Shown here one piece after another: positions 48,854-58,011 of a stretch of DNA of 64,000 nucleotides. How positions within the stretch are numbered: the first letter of the stretch is position 1; the number at the start of each line of letters is the position of its first letter. The notes below the pieces were generated by a model. It did no database searches. It was given only the letters and a program-made list of their open reading frames with translations, and had not been told where the DNA came from. Origin of the DNA: an uncultured Bacilli bacterium (GTDB lineage Bacteria > Bacillota_I > Bacilli_A > RFN20 > CAG-826); the NCBI GenBank assembly GCA_944327845.1, contig CALVHN010000004.1:61647-125646 (forward strand), read 5' to 3'. A program made the position numbers and the translations under genes.

Positions 48854-49600
48854 ATGAATAAAGAACTTGAAAACATTCCTTTTGGTTTAGGTATTAAAAA
48901 TCCATTTGGAAAATATTTCATTGGAAAAAGCTATTTAAATATGCTTCATAAAGATGGAGTTGGTGTTGCTAATGTTACTTTTGAAGCAGGTTGTCGAAAT
49001 AACTGGCACATTCATCATTCAACAAAAAATGGTGGTCAAATATTAATTGTTACTTATGGTAGAGGTTATTATCAAGAAGAAGGCAAAGAAGCTATTGAAC
49101 TTTTACGTGGAGATTTTGTTTATATTAAACCTAATGTAAAACATTGGCACGGAGCTAGTAAAGATAGTGTTTTTGCACATATTTCAATTGAAGTACCTGG
49201 AGAAAATACTAGCAATGAATGGTGTGAAGAGGTTAATAACGAAGATTATTTAAAAGCTAATGAAATTCATAAAAATCAAAAAGTAGTTCAAACTGCTGGA
49301 AGAGATCAATTAACTAATATCGCAGATGAATTTGCTAGACTTAATGATGATGTTTTATTTGGCGAAGTTTGGTCAAGAACTTCTTATCTTTCAATTAAGA
49401 AAAGATGTATTTTAACAGTAGTTGCATTAGTTTCTACTGGAATCACTGATTCAAGCTTAGTTCACCATATCCAAAATGCAAAAAATAATGGTGTTTCTTT
49501 AAATGAATTAACCGAATCTTTAACTCATATTGCAATGTATGTTGGTTGGCCAAAAATTTGGGCTGCATTAAGATATATTAAAGAAATTTATATTGATTAG
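48854..49600 (+). CDS. Cupin-carboxymuconolactone decarboxylase-like fusion
   Basis: A 248-residue protein with an N-terminal cupin (about 28-120: NNWHIHHS for metal ligands, YIKPNVKHWHG for the second motif). A C-terminal CMD/AhpD-like helical domain (about 165-245: RCILTVVALVSTGITDSSLVHHIQNAKNNGVS) follows. The CxxC typical of AhpD-type members is absent; a single Cys is seen. The metal-binding cupin His residues are intact. AGGAGG lies two bases after the upstream stop. It closes the redox cluster and may act in quinone/lactone metabolism or peroxide defence; function is not proved. Confidence 0.82.
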   Translation: MNKELENIPFGLGIKNPFGKYFIGKSYLNMLHKDGVGVANVTFEAGCRNNWHIHHSTKNGGQILIVTYGRGYYQEEGKEAIELLRGDFVYIKPNVKHWHGASKDSVFAHISIEVPGENTSNEWCEEVNNEDYLKANEIHKNQKVVQTAGRDQLTNIADEFARLNDDVLFGEVWSRTSYLSIKKRCILTVVALVSTGITDSSLVHHIQNAKNNGVSLNELTESLTHIAMYVGWPKIWAALRYIKEIYID

Positions 49601-50395
49601 TCTTTTATATTTAATTATTTTTAAAATCTTTAAAATTTATGGTTTTTAGAAGATTTTTAGTGTAAAACCATTAGTTTTTTTGTAGATTTTTTAGGCTTTT
49701 ATTATAAAAAAACTCATTGGAGTTAATTAAGAATTTGTGTTTATATTTGGAAAAATTTAAATAAAGCATAAATAAGAAAATAGAAAAACTTCGGAATTAT
49801 TTCTGAAATTTTTTAGTTTAAAATTTATATATTATTGATATAGAATTAACTAGAAAAATTGAATAAATAATTGAAGATTTTGTTTTAAATGTTGCAAAAT
49901 ATAAAAAAGCTTTCAATGACAGCAATTCATATTGATTTTCAATTACATCCTGAATATAGGTTATCTTTGAAAAGAATTATGGTGCAAACGTATTTTAAGT
50001 GAATTATATCTATTTAAAGAGGTTTTAAACTTAGACTTAGAGCTAGAGATAATAACATTTTTTTGATGAAATGAGCTGCAAAGGAGCTATCGACTCTTAA
50101 AAATATTTATCAAATCAAAAAAATTAATAGTGATTGTATTATTAAATAATATTTCTTTTTAATAATTTTTTATTCATTAGAAAATAGGCTAATAAATTTT
50201 TGAGTTATATAAGAATACATTTTTATAAGAAAATAATTTTATTTAACTAATAATTTTTATTGAGACAATATGATTAGTTTTAACTAACTCTAAAATCATT
50301 GAAACTTACGATGCTATCGCGTATTTTCTAATTGTTTTAGTTTTGATTTTCACTTAAAATTATTATGTTATTTTTTTAAAAAAAGGAGATTGTTT
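49601..50395. other. Long AT-rich gap without a recognisable gene
   Basis: About 795 bases with many stops in all frames. A short open stretch near 50000-50067 (SELYLFKEVLNLDLELEI...) may be a remnant of a coding sequence, but I cannot assign it. An imperfect inverted repeat lies at 49786-49813 (ACTTCGGAA / TTTCTGAAA region). No tRNA, clear promoter or repeat array was found. Confidence 0.4.
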
Positions 50396-50878
50396 ATGCG
50401 CTTAAGAAAAGAGGCAGTAGACATGATCAAAGAAATTTGTAATCGCTATAAAGATGAACCAAGTCCTTTGATGCTTGTTTTAAGTGATGTTCAAAAAGAA
50501 TATGGATACATTCCCTTAGAAGTTCAAGAAATAATTAGTAATGAATTAAATATTCCGGTCAGTGATATTTATGGGGTTGTTACATTCTATTCTTTCTTTT
50601 CCTTAACTCCAAAAGGAAGATATGTTATTGGAGTATGCATTGGAACTGCTTGTTATGTTAAAGGTGGTCAAAATGTTTTGGATAAGTTTTCAGAGTTATT
50701 AAAAATTAAACCTGGTCAAACTACTGAAGATGGGTTATTTACTCTTGATGGATTGCGTTGTATTGGAGCTTGTGGTATTGCTCCTGCTATTCAAATTAAT
50801 GGTAAGGTATATCCTAAAGTTAAATTAGCTGACATACCTAAAATCATACAAGAATATCGAGATAAAGAAATGGAGTAA
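50396..50878 (+). CDS. hydC: [FeFe]-hydrogenase subunit C, NuoE-like 2Fe-2S protein
   Basis: A 160-residue thioredoxin-fold subunit. The start is set at ATG 50396 (AGGAG at 50384-50388, seven bases away). 2Fe-2S ligands lie in GVCIGTACYVKGG and in GLRCIGACG (about 126-133). It passes electrons between the flavin of HydB and the Fe-S chain. HydC-HydB-HydA follow each other within a few bases, as in NAD-linked, often electron-bifurcating, trimeric hydrogenases of anaerobes. The maturation genes hydEFG are not in the window. Confidence 0.92.
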   Translation: MRLRKEAVDMIKEICNRYKDEPSPLMLVLSDVQKEYGYIPLEVQEIISNELNIPVSDIYGVVTFYSFFSLTPKGRYVIGVCIGTACYVKGGQNVLDKFSELLKIKPGQTTEDGLFTLDGLRCIGACGIAPAIQINGKVYPKVKLADIPKIIQEYRDKEME

Positions 50879-50884
50879 TTATTC

Positions 50885-52765
50885 ATGAAAGATACTAAAA
50901 AAATTAAAAGCCTTGCAGAACTCACTAAAAAAATATCAAATTGTGAGGATTGTCTTAAAAATAAATTTAGTGGTAAGGATAATAAAAGACACATTGTTGT
51001 TTGTGGAGGAACAGGATGTTTAAGTAGTGACTCTCAACTTATTATTGATAGGTTCAATCAAATAATTAAAGAAAAACATTTAGAAGACAAGGTGAGTGTA
51101 AATGTTGTTGGATGTTTTGGATTTTGCTCACAAGGTCCTTTTGTTAAAATTTATCCAGAAGACACTTTATATCATGCAGTTAAACCAAAAGATTGTGAAA
51201 GAATTATTGAAGAAGATATTTTAAATAATCGAATTGTTGAAGACTTACTTTATGAAGATCCAAATACTCATAAAAAAGTTCAAAAGCAAGATGATATTAA
51301 TTTCTATAAAAAACAATTAAGAATTGCTCTTCACGGTTGTGGAACAATTAATCCAGAAATTTTAGATGAAGCATTAGGATATGATGCATTTAAAGGATTA
51401 ATTAAAGCTTTATCTATGGAAAGAAGTGCAGTTATTCAAGAAATTCTTGATAGTGGTTTAAGAGGAAGAGGTGGCGGAGGTTTCCCTACTGGTAGAAAAT
51501 GGAAATTCGCTTTTGATCAAGAAAACGATGAAAAATATGTCGTCTGTAATGGCGATGAAGGTGATCCAGGTGCCTTTATGGATCGTTCTATTTTAGAAGG
51601 AAATCCTGTTAGTGTTATTGAAGGTATGATGATTGCTGGATATGCAATTGGAGCAAAAAATGGTTATTTTTATGTTCGTGCTGAATATCCAATCGCAGTT
51701 AAAAGACTTCAAATTGCTATTAAAGAATTAGAAGAAGTAGGTTTACTTGGAGATAATATTTTAAATAGTGGTTTTAGCTTTAAAGTTCATGTTCGACTTG
51801 GAGCTGGAGCCTTTGTATGTGGAGAAGAAACAGCTCTATTAAATTCAATTGAAGGAAAAAGAGGTATGCCTCGTCCACGTCCTCCTTTCCCAGCTGTTAA
51901 AGGATTATGGGGAAAACCAACTATCATAAATAATGTTGAAACCCTTGCTAATGTCCCATATATTTTAAGAATTGGAGCAAAAGAATTTGCAAAAATTGGT
52001 ACTGAAAGAAGTAAAGGAACAAAAGTTTTTGCTCTTGGTGGAAAGGTAAAAAATGTTGGATTAGTTGAAGTTCCAATGGGAACAACTTTAAGAGAACTTG
52101 TCTTTGATATTGGTGGAGGTATTCCAAATAACAAAAGATTCCAAGCTATTCAAACTGGTGGACCAAGTGGCGGATGCTTAACTTTAAATGAGCTTGATAC
52201 TCCAATTGATTTTGATAATTTAATTGAAAAAGGTTCAATGATGGGAAGTGGCGGAGCTATTGTCATGGATGAAGATAACTGTATGGTTGATGTTGCTAAG
52301 TTCTATTTAGAATTTATCTGCGATGAAAGCTGTGGAAAATGCTCTCAATGTCGAATTGGAACGAAAAGATTATTGGAATTATTAACAACTGTTACTGAAG
52401 GTAAAGCAACGATGGAAGATTTAACTAAACTTCAAACCTTATCAGAATCAATTAGTGCGGGTAGTTTATGTGGCTTAGGACAAACTGCACCAAATCCAGT
52501 TTTATCTACTTTAAATAAATTTAAAGATGTTTATGTTAGACACGTCCAAGATAAAAAATGTGATGCTGGAGTTTGTAAATCATTAATTTCATACTATATC
52601 GATTCTAATAAATGTAAAAAATGTTCTTTATGTGCAAGAAATTGTCCAGTTAATGCTATAAGTGGTGTAGTTGGAAAAGAACCATTCACTATTGATTTAA
52701 ACAAGTGTATTAAATGTGGAACATGTATTTCAGCATGTAAGTTTAATGCAATCTATAAGAGGTAA
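50885..52765 (+). CDS. hydB: [FeFe]-hydrogenase subunit B, NuoF-like flavoprotein
   Basis: A 626-residue subunit with four parts: an N-terminal thioredoxin-like 2Fe-2S domain (about 35-110, CGGTGC and GCFGFCSQG), the NuoF FMN/NADH domain (RGRGGGGFPTGRKW about 196-209; GDEGDPGAFMDRS), the SLBB and 4Fe-4S region (SCGKCSQCRIGTKR about 479), and a C-terminal 2[4Fe-4S] ferredoxin (CKKCSLCARNCP, CIKCGTCISAC). This is the complete HydB layout of trimeric bifurcating hydrogenases. It oxidises or reduces NAD(H) and, with ferredoxin, drives H2 formation. Begins six bases after hydC. Confidence 0.94.
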   Translation: MKDTKKIKSLAELTKKISNCEDCLKNKFSGKDNKRHIVVCGGTGCLSSDSQLIIDRFNQIIKEKHLEDKVSVNVVGCFGFCSQGPFVKIYPEDTLYHAVKPKDCERIIEEDILNNRIVEDLLYEDPNTHKKVQKQDDINFYKKQLRIALHGCGTINPEILDEALGYDAFKGLIKALSMERSAVIQEILDSGLRGRGGGGFPTGRKWKFAFDQENDEKYVVCNGDEGDPGAFMDRSILEGNPVSVIEGMMIAGYAIGAKNGYFYVRAEYPIAVKRLQIAIKELEEVGLLGDNILNSGFSFKVHVRLGAGAFVCGEETALLNSIEGKRGMPRPRPPFPAVKGLWGKPTIINNVETLANVPYILRIGAKEFAKIGTERSKGTKVFALGGKVKNVGLVEVPMGTTLRELVFDIGGGIPNNKRFQAIQTGGPSGGCLTLNELDTPIDFDNLIEKGSMMGSGGAIVMDEDNCMVDVAKFYLEFICDESCGKCSQCRIGTKRLLELLTTVTEGKATMEDLTKLQTLSESISAGSLCGLGQTAPNPVLSTLNKFKDVYVRHVQDKKCDAGVCKSLISYYIDSNKCKKCSLCARNCPVNAISGVVGKEPFTIDLNKCIKCGTCISACKFNAIYKR

Positions 52766-52770
52766 AAAAT

Positions 52771-54552
52771 ATGGGAAAAATTCAAATATATATCGAAAAC
52801 AAACCATATGTTGTTGAAGAAGGCTTAACTATTTTAGAAGCTGCTAAGATTTGTGGATATAATATTCCAAATCTTTGTACTTGGAAAAATGGCGAATGTT
52901 CTTTAGCTAGCTGTAGAGTTTGTCTAGTAAAAGTTGAAGGAGAAAAAAGATTAGTTCCAAGCTGTGCTTATCCAATAAGAGATGGAATAAAAATATTTAT
53001 TTCTGATCCTAAAGCAGTTGTTGCAAGAAGAACATCTGTTGAACTTTTACTTTCAAACCACTCTTTTAATTGCCAATCTTGCAGAAAAAATGGACAATGC
53101 GAATTACTTGAAGTAGCTAAAAGAGTTGGTGCAAGACCTGATCAATATATGGGAGAAATGACTAAATTCCATTATGATGATGTTGCTCCATCTTTAATTA
53201 GAGATACAAATAAATGTATTTTATGTGGAAGATGTATCGAAGCTTGTAAAAATACTCAAGGAATTGGAATCTTAGGTTTTGAACAAAGAGGTTTTAATAC
53301 TTTTGTTGGACCTGCAGAAAATAGATCATTTAATAATGTTCCTTGTATTCAATGCGGACAATGCACATTAGTTTGCCCAACTGGAGCTTTAATGGAACAT
53401 AGTGAAATTGATAAATTAGATCAAGCCTTTCAAGAAGGAAAATATGTTATTGTACAAACAGCTCCAGCAGTAAGAGCTGCTCTTGGAGAAGAATTCGGAG
53501 AAAAAATAGGAACTTCAGTTACTGGTAAAATGGTTGCTGCCTTACATAGATTAGGTTTTTATCGAGTTTTTGATACAAACTTTGGTGCAGATTTAACAAT
53601 TACTGAAGAAGCTAATGAATTTATTCAAAGAATTACTTCACATAGACCTGGACCAATGATTACATCATGTTCTCCAGGATGGATCAATTATATTGAATAT
53701 TATTATCCTGAATTATTACCTCATCTTTCGTCTTGCAAATCTCCTCATGAAATGGTAGGAGCGATTATTAAATCTTATTATGCGGAAAAACATAATATTG
53801 ACCGTTCTCAAATTTGTGTTGTTTCTGTTATGCCTTGTACTGCTAAAAAATATGAAAAAGATAGAAAAGAAAATTCTGTTGATGGAATTCAAGATGTTGA
53901 TGTTGTTTTAACTACTCGTGAACTTGGCCAACTTATTAGAAGAAGTGGTATTATGTGGAAAAAATTACCAGATGAAGAATTTGATAATGATTTAATTGGA
54001 GATTATTCTGGAGCTGGCGTTATTTTTGGTGTAACTGGTGGAGTTATGGAGGCAGCAATTAGAACTGCTTATCATATCTTAACTAATGAAGAATTAGAAC
54101 CAATTGAATTTACTCCTTGTCGTGGACTTGAAGGAATTAAAGAAGCATCCTTAAAAATAATGGGACAAGAATATCATTTTGCAATGTGTTCGGGAATGAA
54201 AAATGCAAAAGCAATACTTGAACAAATTAAAAACAATACATGCAAATACGACTTTGTTGAAGTCATGGGATGCCCTGGAGGATGTATTAATGGTGGTGGA
54301 CAACCATATGTTTTCCCAGTCTTTTTACCAAACGAAGATGATGATATTCAATATACCTACATTCAAAAAAGAGCTAATGTTTTATATCAAGAAGATCGCA
54401 ATAGAAAAGTTAGAAGATCTCATTTAAATCCAGATATTATAACTTTATATAAAGATTATCTTGGCGAATATGGTTCTCCTAAAGCCCATAAATTATTACA
54501 TACTTCTTATAATTATCATCGTGAAAAATATCCTGATTTAAACGAAAATTAA
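52771..54552 (+). CDS. hydA: [FeFe]-hydrogenase catalytic subunit A
   Basis: A 593-residue group A hydrogenase. N-terminal 2Fe-2S domain (C...CTWKNGECSLASCRVC), a His-ligated cluster (NHSFNCQSCRKNGQC), two 4Fe-4S motifs (CILCGRCIEAC, CIQCGQCTLVCP), then the H-cluster signatures TSCSPGW (about 299), MPCTAKKYE (about 354) and EVMGCPGGCINGGGQP (about 496), and a small-subunit-like C-terminus. All H-cluster cysteines are present. It makes or uses H2 in the cytoplasm. It starts six bases after hydB and ends at a double terminator. Confidence 0.96.
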   Translation: MGKIQIYIENKPYVVEEGLTILEAAKICGYNIPNLCTWKNGECSLASCRVCLVKVEGEKRLVPSCAYPIRDGIKIFISDPKAVVARRTSVELLLSNHSFNCQSCRKNGQCELLEVAKRVGARPDQYMGEMTKFHYDDVAPSLIRDTNKCILCGRCIEACKNTQGIGILGFEQRGFNTFVGPAENRSFNNVPCIQCGQCTLVCPTGALMEHSEIDKLDQAFQEGKYVIVQTAPAVRAALGEEFGEKIGTSVTGKMVAALHRLGFYRVFDTNFGADLTITEEANEFIQRITSHRPGPMITSCSPGWINYIEYYYPELLPHLSSCKSPHEMVGAIIKSYYAEKHNIDRSQICVVSVMPCTAKKYEKDRKENSVDGIQDVDVVLTTRELGQLIRRSGIMWKKLPDEEFDNDLIGDYSGAGVIFGVTGGVMEAAIRTAYHILTNEELEPIEFTPCRGLEGIKEASLKIMGQEYHFAMCSGMKNAKAILEQIKNNTCKYDFVEVMGCPGGCINGGGQPYVFPVFLPNEDDDIQYTYIQKRANVLYQEDRNRKVRRSHLNPDIITLYKDYLGEYGSPKAHKLLHTSYNYHREKYPDLNEN

Positions 54553-54576
54553 TTATAAAATAAGCTTAATCATTTT

Positions 54577-54600
54577 AAAAACCTTGCTAATTCTTATTAT
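54577..54600 (-). repeat. Repeat element, copy 4
   Basis: Minus strand AATAAGAATTAGCAAGG then TTTTT, embedded in the hydA terminator and downstream of the minus-strand repressor gene. Confidence 0.6.
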
Positions 54601-54623
54601 TTTTAAGAAAAACAAGGTTTTTT
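54577..54623 (+). terminator. Terminator of hydCBA; one arm is repeat copy 4
   Basis: Stem AAAAACCTTG (54577-54586) with CAAGGTTTTT (54613-54622), 26-base loop, T-run. The left arm and loop, read on the minus strand, form a copy of the ATTAGCAAGG repeat (54577-54600). Confidence 0.8.
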
Positions 54624-54637
54624 AATTGTTGTTAAAT

Positions 54638-54675
54638 AAAAAATAAAACTCGCTGACGAACGAGTTTTTATTTTG
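54638..54675. terminator. Bidirectional terminator
   Basis: ACTCG/CGAGT core (54648-54652 with 54661-54665) extended by A-rich and T-rich arms on both sides, so it can end both hydA read-through and the minus-strand repressor transcript. Confidence 0.8.
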
Positions 54676-54729
54676 TTGTGAAAGGAGTAAAAAAATTACA
54701 CTAAAAAGCTTACTTTAATTTACTACTTT

Positions 54730-55095
54730 TTATTTATTTTGTAAAAAGCTTTTTAAAGCATCATAAGTTTCTTGACTTAAATCATGCTCAATTTTACAAG
54801 CATCTTTTCTAGCAATTTCTTCATCAACCCCTAACTTAACTAGAATATTAGTTAAAGTTACATGACGGTCGTATATATTATTAGCAATTTCTTTTCCTGA
54901 ATCAGTTAAAGTAATATATCCTTTTTCATCTATATTAATATAACCATTTTCTTTTAATTTTTTCATAGCAACACTTACGCTAGCTTTAGAAAAATTCATT
55001 GAATGGGCAATATCAATTGATTTTACTTTTCCATTTTTTAATTCAAGCATCAATATTCTTTCTAAATAGTCTTCACTAGATTCATATAAGTTCAT
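54730..55095 (-). CDS. DtxR/MntR-family metal-dependent repressor
   Basis: 121 residues, the short form without an SH3 domain. A winged helix (about 20-65, KSIDIAHSMNFSKASVSVAMKKL) binds DNA. The dimerisation/metal part has DRHVTL and DACKIEHDLSQE. Cys here corresponds to the Cys of iron-responsive DtxR rather than the Glu of MntR, which favours Fe2+ as co-repressor (inference from known families). It is divergent from feoA-feoA-feoB, whose promoter carries a matching palindrome, so it is the obvious regulator of iron uptake. Confidence 0.88.
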   Translation of the reverse strand: MNLYESSEDYLERILMLELKNGKVKSIDIAHSMNFSKASVSVAMKKLKENGYINIDEKGYITLTDSGKEIANNIYDRHVTLTNILVKLGVDEEIARKDACKIEHDLSQETYDALKSFLQNK

Positions 55096-55175
55096 AATTT
55101 ACCTCTAAAAGTTATATATAAATTATCAGAATAATTATAATTTATCAATATTAGTAAGATATGCCTAACTTTTTG

Positions 55176-55222
55176 TTGACATCAAAAATAACACTCTTAT
55201 AATTATGTTAGTTATAGCTAAC
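55176..55222 (+). promoter_or_regulatory. feo promoter with DtxR-like operator
   Basis: TTGACA (55176-55181), 16 bases, TATAAT (55198-55203), followed by GTTAGTTATAGCTAAC (55207-55222), a near-perfect palindrome with TTAG...CTAA half-sites as in DtxR/IdeR boxes. It overlaps the expected transcription start. A second TTAG-N10-CTAA lies upstream (about 55151-55168). Iron-bound repressor would block transcription. Confidence 0.8.
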
Positions 55223-55234
55223 GAGGAGATATTT

Positions 55235-55447
55235 ATGCCACTTGTAATTGCACCTATTAATGTAGAATTGACAGTTTTAAAAGTTTTATGTGATGAAAAA
55301 ACCAAAAAACATTTAGAAAGTTTAGGAATCACAATTGATGCTAAACTAACAGTTTTAGAATCAACTGGAGGAAATGTAATTCTTTTAATTAAAGATGGGC
55401 GATTAGCTTTAGATAAAAATATAGCGACAAAAATTCTTGTTCGTTAG
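55235..55447 (+). CDS. feoA: FeoA-family protein (first copy)
   Basis: A 70-residue SH3-like FeoA protein that assists ferrous iron uptake by FeoB. The ATG at 55235 is chosen because GAGGAG lies six bases before it; an earlier in-frame ATG at 55205 precedes the predicted transcription start and lies within the operator region. The LESLGITIDAKLTVLESTGGNVILLIKDGRLALD pattern is typical. First gene of the feo operon. Confidence 0.85.
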   Translation: MPLVIAPINVELTVLKVLCDEKTKKHLESLGITIDAKLTVLESTGGNVILLIKDGRLALDKNIATKILVR

Positions 55448-55463
55448 AAATTAGGAGATAAAT

Positions 55464-55697
55464 ATGCTAAAAAAATTAAACGAATTTAAAATCGGAGAAA
55501 AAGGCATAATTAAAATTGTTGATGGAGAAGGAAAAATTAGACGTCGACTTTTTGATATGGGCGTTACTCCTGGAGCAGAAGTTGAATTAATTAAAAAAGC
55601 TCCATTAGGCGATCCTTTAGAAGTTAAGATTAGAGGATATTCTTTAACTTTAAGGAAAGATGAAGCTAATTTTGTTGAAATGGAGGTTAAGGACTAA
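55464..55697 (+). CDS. feoA: FeoA-family protein (second copy)
   Basis: 77 residues: IRRRLFDMGVTPGAEVELIKKAPLGDPLEVKIRGYSLTLRKDEA is the canonical FeoA signature. It is closer to the family consensus than the first copy. TAGGAGAT lies before the ATG. It ends two bases before feoB. Two FeoA proteins ahead of FeoB occur in several Bacillota. Confidence 0.92.
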   Translation: MLKKLNEFKIGEKGIIKIVDGEGKIRRRLFDMGVTPGAEVELIKKAPLGDPLEVKIRGYSLTLRKDEANFVEMEVKD

Positions 55698-55699
55698 AT

Positions 55700-58003
55700 A
55701 TGGATAAGTTAAAAAGATTTGCCCTAGCTGGTAATCCAAATTCAGGAAAAACAACTTTATTTAATTCTTTAACAGGTTCTACAGCTCATGTTGGTAATTG
55801 GCCTGGTGTAACGGTTGAAAAAAGAGAAGGTGTTTATAAAAGTAAAAATAAAGAAGAGCAAGTTTCAATTGTTGATCTTCCAGGAATTTATTCTTTATCA
55901 CCTTATACTCCAGAAGAAGTTATTTCTCGTAATGTTATATTAAATGAAAAACCAGATTGCGTTATTAATATAGTTGATGCAACAAACTTAGAAAGAAATT
56001 TATATTTAACAACTCAACTTTTAGAGATGGATGTTCCACTTGTCGTTGCTTTAAATATGATGGATGAAGTTAAGAAAAATGGAGATAAGATCGACGTTAA
56101 ACAATTAGAAAAAAATCTAGGAGTTCCAGTTGTTGAAATATCAGCTTTAAAAGAAGAAAACCTTGATACTTTAATGGAAAAAGCCCTTGATTGTTCAAAA
56201 AAACCTCGCAAAGGTTCAACGGTTTTAGAAAATTCGCTTTTAACACATTTAATTAAAGATGTTGAAATTGCTTTTAGAGGAAAGGAAGTTGATAATCCTT
56301 TATTCCATGCTATAAAGCTTGTTGAAAATGATGAAATTGAAACAAAAGATCATCCTGATTTAGTTAAAATGGTTGAAGCTTATAAAAAGACATTTAATGA
56401 TGATACTTTTGGAACTGATTTTGAAGCAATCGTCGCTGATGCTCGATATAAATATATTTCTAAATATTATGCTCCGGTTTTAAAAAGAAATGTTCAAAAT
56501 GAAAACAATAAAAAGTTATCTTTTTCAGATAAAGTCGATAAAGTTTTAACTAATAAATGGCTTGGTATTCCTATATTTATTGTTATTTTATTTTTAATTT
56601 TCCATATAACTTTTGCGGAAGATTTCTTATATTTAGGAGCAATGGGTGTTCCATTTAATAATAACTTTGCCGGTACTCCTTTTGAAGGATTGTTCTGGAC
56701 TGAGGGTGGTATAAATTCAATTGGTGTTATATTACAAAACTTAGTTGTTATGTTTACTGATTGGATTAATGGCTTAATTGGAGAAGGATTAGTCGCGGCT
56801 AATGCTGAAAACTGGGGTGTATCATTGGTTTGTGATGGAATTTTAGGTGGTTTATTCTCTGTTTTAAGTTTTGTTCCTCAGATATTACTTTTATTCTTAT
56901 TATTCTCAATCTTAGAAGATAGTGGATATATGGCAAGAGTTGCTTTTATCCTTGATCGTTTATTTAGAAGATTTGGTGTTTCAGGAAGAGCATTTATGCC
57001 AATGATTATGGGATTTGGTTGCTCTGTTCCTGCAATGATTAACACTCGTACATTAGCTGATGAAAATGAAAGAATCGCTACTATTAGAGTAATTCCATTT
57101 TTCTCTTGTGGAGCTAAACTTCCTATTTTAACTGCTTGTACAGGTGCAATTGTTATTTTACTTGGATTTGGAAATGCTGATTTAATTACCTTAGGTATGT
57201 ATTTACTTGGAATGGTTGTTGCAATTGTTTCACTTATTTTAATGAGACAAACAACAATGAGAGGAGAAGTTCCTCCATTTATTATGGAGCTTCCTACATA
57301 CCATATGCCTCAATTTAAATCATTAATGATTCATTTATGGGATAAATTAAAACACTTTATTAAAAAAGCATTTACAATTATTTTACTTTCAACGATTATT
57401 GTTTGGTTCTTACAATCATTTACTCCAGATTGGCATTACATTGAATATGATGCAGAAACGATGGAATTTTTAACTCCTCTTACCACAAATGATTCAATTC
57501 TTGCAAATATTGGAAAAATTATTCAACCTTTATTTACTCCTCTTGGATTTGGTTCTCAACTTGCTAACTTTGGATGGGTTTTTGCAGTTGGAGCAATCAC
57601 TGGTTTAATTGCTAAGGAAAATGTTATTGCGACATTTGGAATGCTTGCTGCTGTTGTTGGAAGTTTAGTTAGTGTTAGCGATGCTGAAGGAGTAAGTGAA
57701 GTCTATACTATGATTCAAGCAACAGGAATTAATACTGCTGGAGTTATCGCTTTTATCGCCTTTAATATGTTAACTATTCCTTGTTTTGCAGCTGTTGCAA
57801 CAGCAAAAGCTGAACTTAAAAAAGGTACATTAAAATGGACTATCCTTTTCTGGCTTGTTGTTTCTTATGTTGTATCTTCAATGGTTTATACAATTGGAAC
57901 ATGGTGGTGGACCTTATTTATTTGGGCAGTTGTTATTGTTTTAGTTGGATTAGGTATTTATTTTTTCAATAAATATCGCGATCAAAAGAAACTTATAGGT
58001 TAA
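55700..58003 (+). CDS. feoB: Ferrous iron transporter FeoB
   Basis: 767 residues. The N-terminal GTPase has GNPNSGKTT (11-19), NWPGVTVEKREG, DLPGIYSLSPYTPEE (G3) and NMMD (G4). The membrane part has about ten helices, with two Gate segments: FMPMIMGFGCSVPA (containing the GCSVP Cys) and a second near AFNMLTIPCFAAVATAKAE (TIPC). It brings Fe2+ into the cell. It lies in an operon with feoA-feoA and a Cys-rich protein, controlled by the DtxR-type repressor. Confidence 0.96.
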   Translation: MDKLKRFALAGNPNSGKTTLFNSLTGSTAHVGNWPGVTVEKREGVYKSKNKEEQVSIVDLPGIYSLSPYTPEEVISRNVILNEKPDCVINIVDATNLERNLYLTTQLLEMDVPLVVALNMMDEVKKNGDKIDVKQLEKNLGVPVVEISALKEENLDTLMEKALDCSKKPRKGSTVLENSLLTHLIKDVEIAFRGKEVDNPLFHAIKLVENDEIETKDHPDLVKMVEAYKKTFNDDTFGTDFEAIVADARYKYISKYYAPVLKRNVQNENNKKLSFSDKVDKVLTNKWLGIPIFIVILFLIFHITFAEDFLYLGAMGVPFNNNFAGTPFEGLFWTEGGINSIGVILQNLVVMFTDWINGLIGEGLVAANAENWGVSLVCDGILGGLFSVLSFVPQILLLFLLFSILEDSGYMARVAFILDRLFRRFGVSGRAFMPMIMGFGCSVPAMINTRTLADENERIATIRVIPFFSCGAKLPILTACTGAIVILLGFGNADLITLGMYLLGMVVAIVSLILMRQTTMRGEVPPFIMELPTYHMPQFKSLMIHLWDKLKHFIKKAFTIILLSTIIVWFLQSFTPDWHYIEYDAETMEFLTPLTTNDSILANIGKIIQPLFTPLGFGSQLANFGWVFAVGAITGLIAKENVIATFGMLAAVVGSLVSVSDAEGVSEVYTMIQATGINTAGVIAFIAFNMLTIPCFAAVATAKAELKKGTLKWTILFWLVVSYVVSSMVYTIGTWWWTLFIWAVVIVLVGLGIYFFNKYRDQKKLIG

Positions 58004-58011
58004 GAATAAAT

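Noticed and set aside
50390..50395. TTG start for hydC
   Set aside because: ATG 50396 is seven bases after AGGAG and is the better start.
51945..51956. CCTTGCTAATG in hydB as another repeat copy
   Set aside because: It lies in conserved coding sequence and lacks the flanks of the element.
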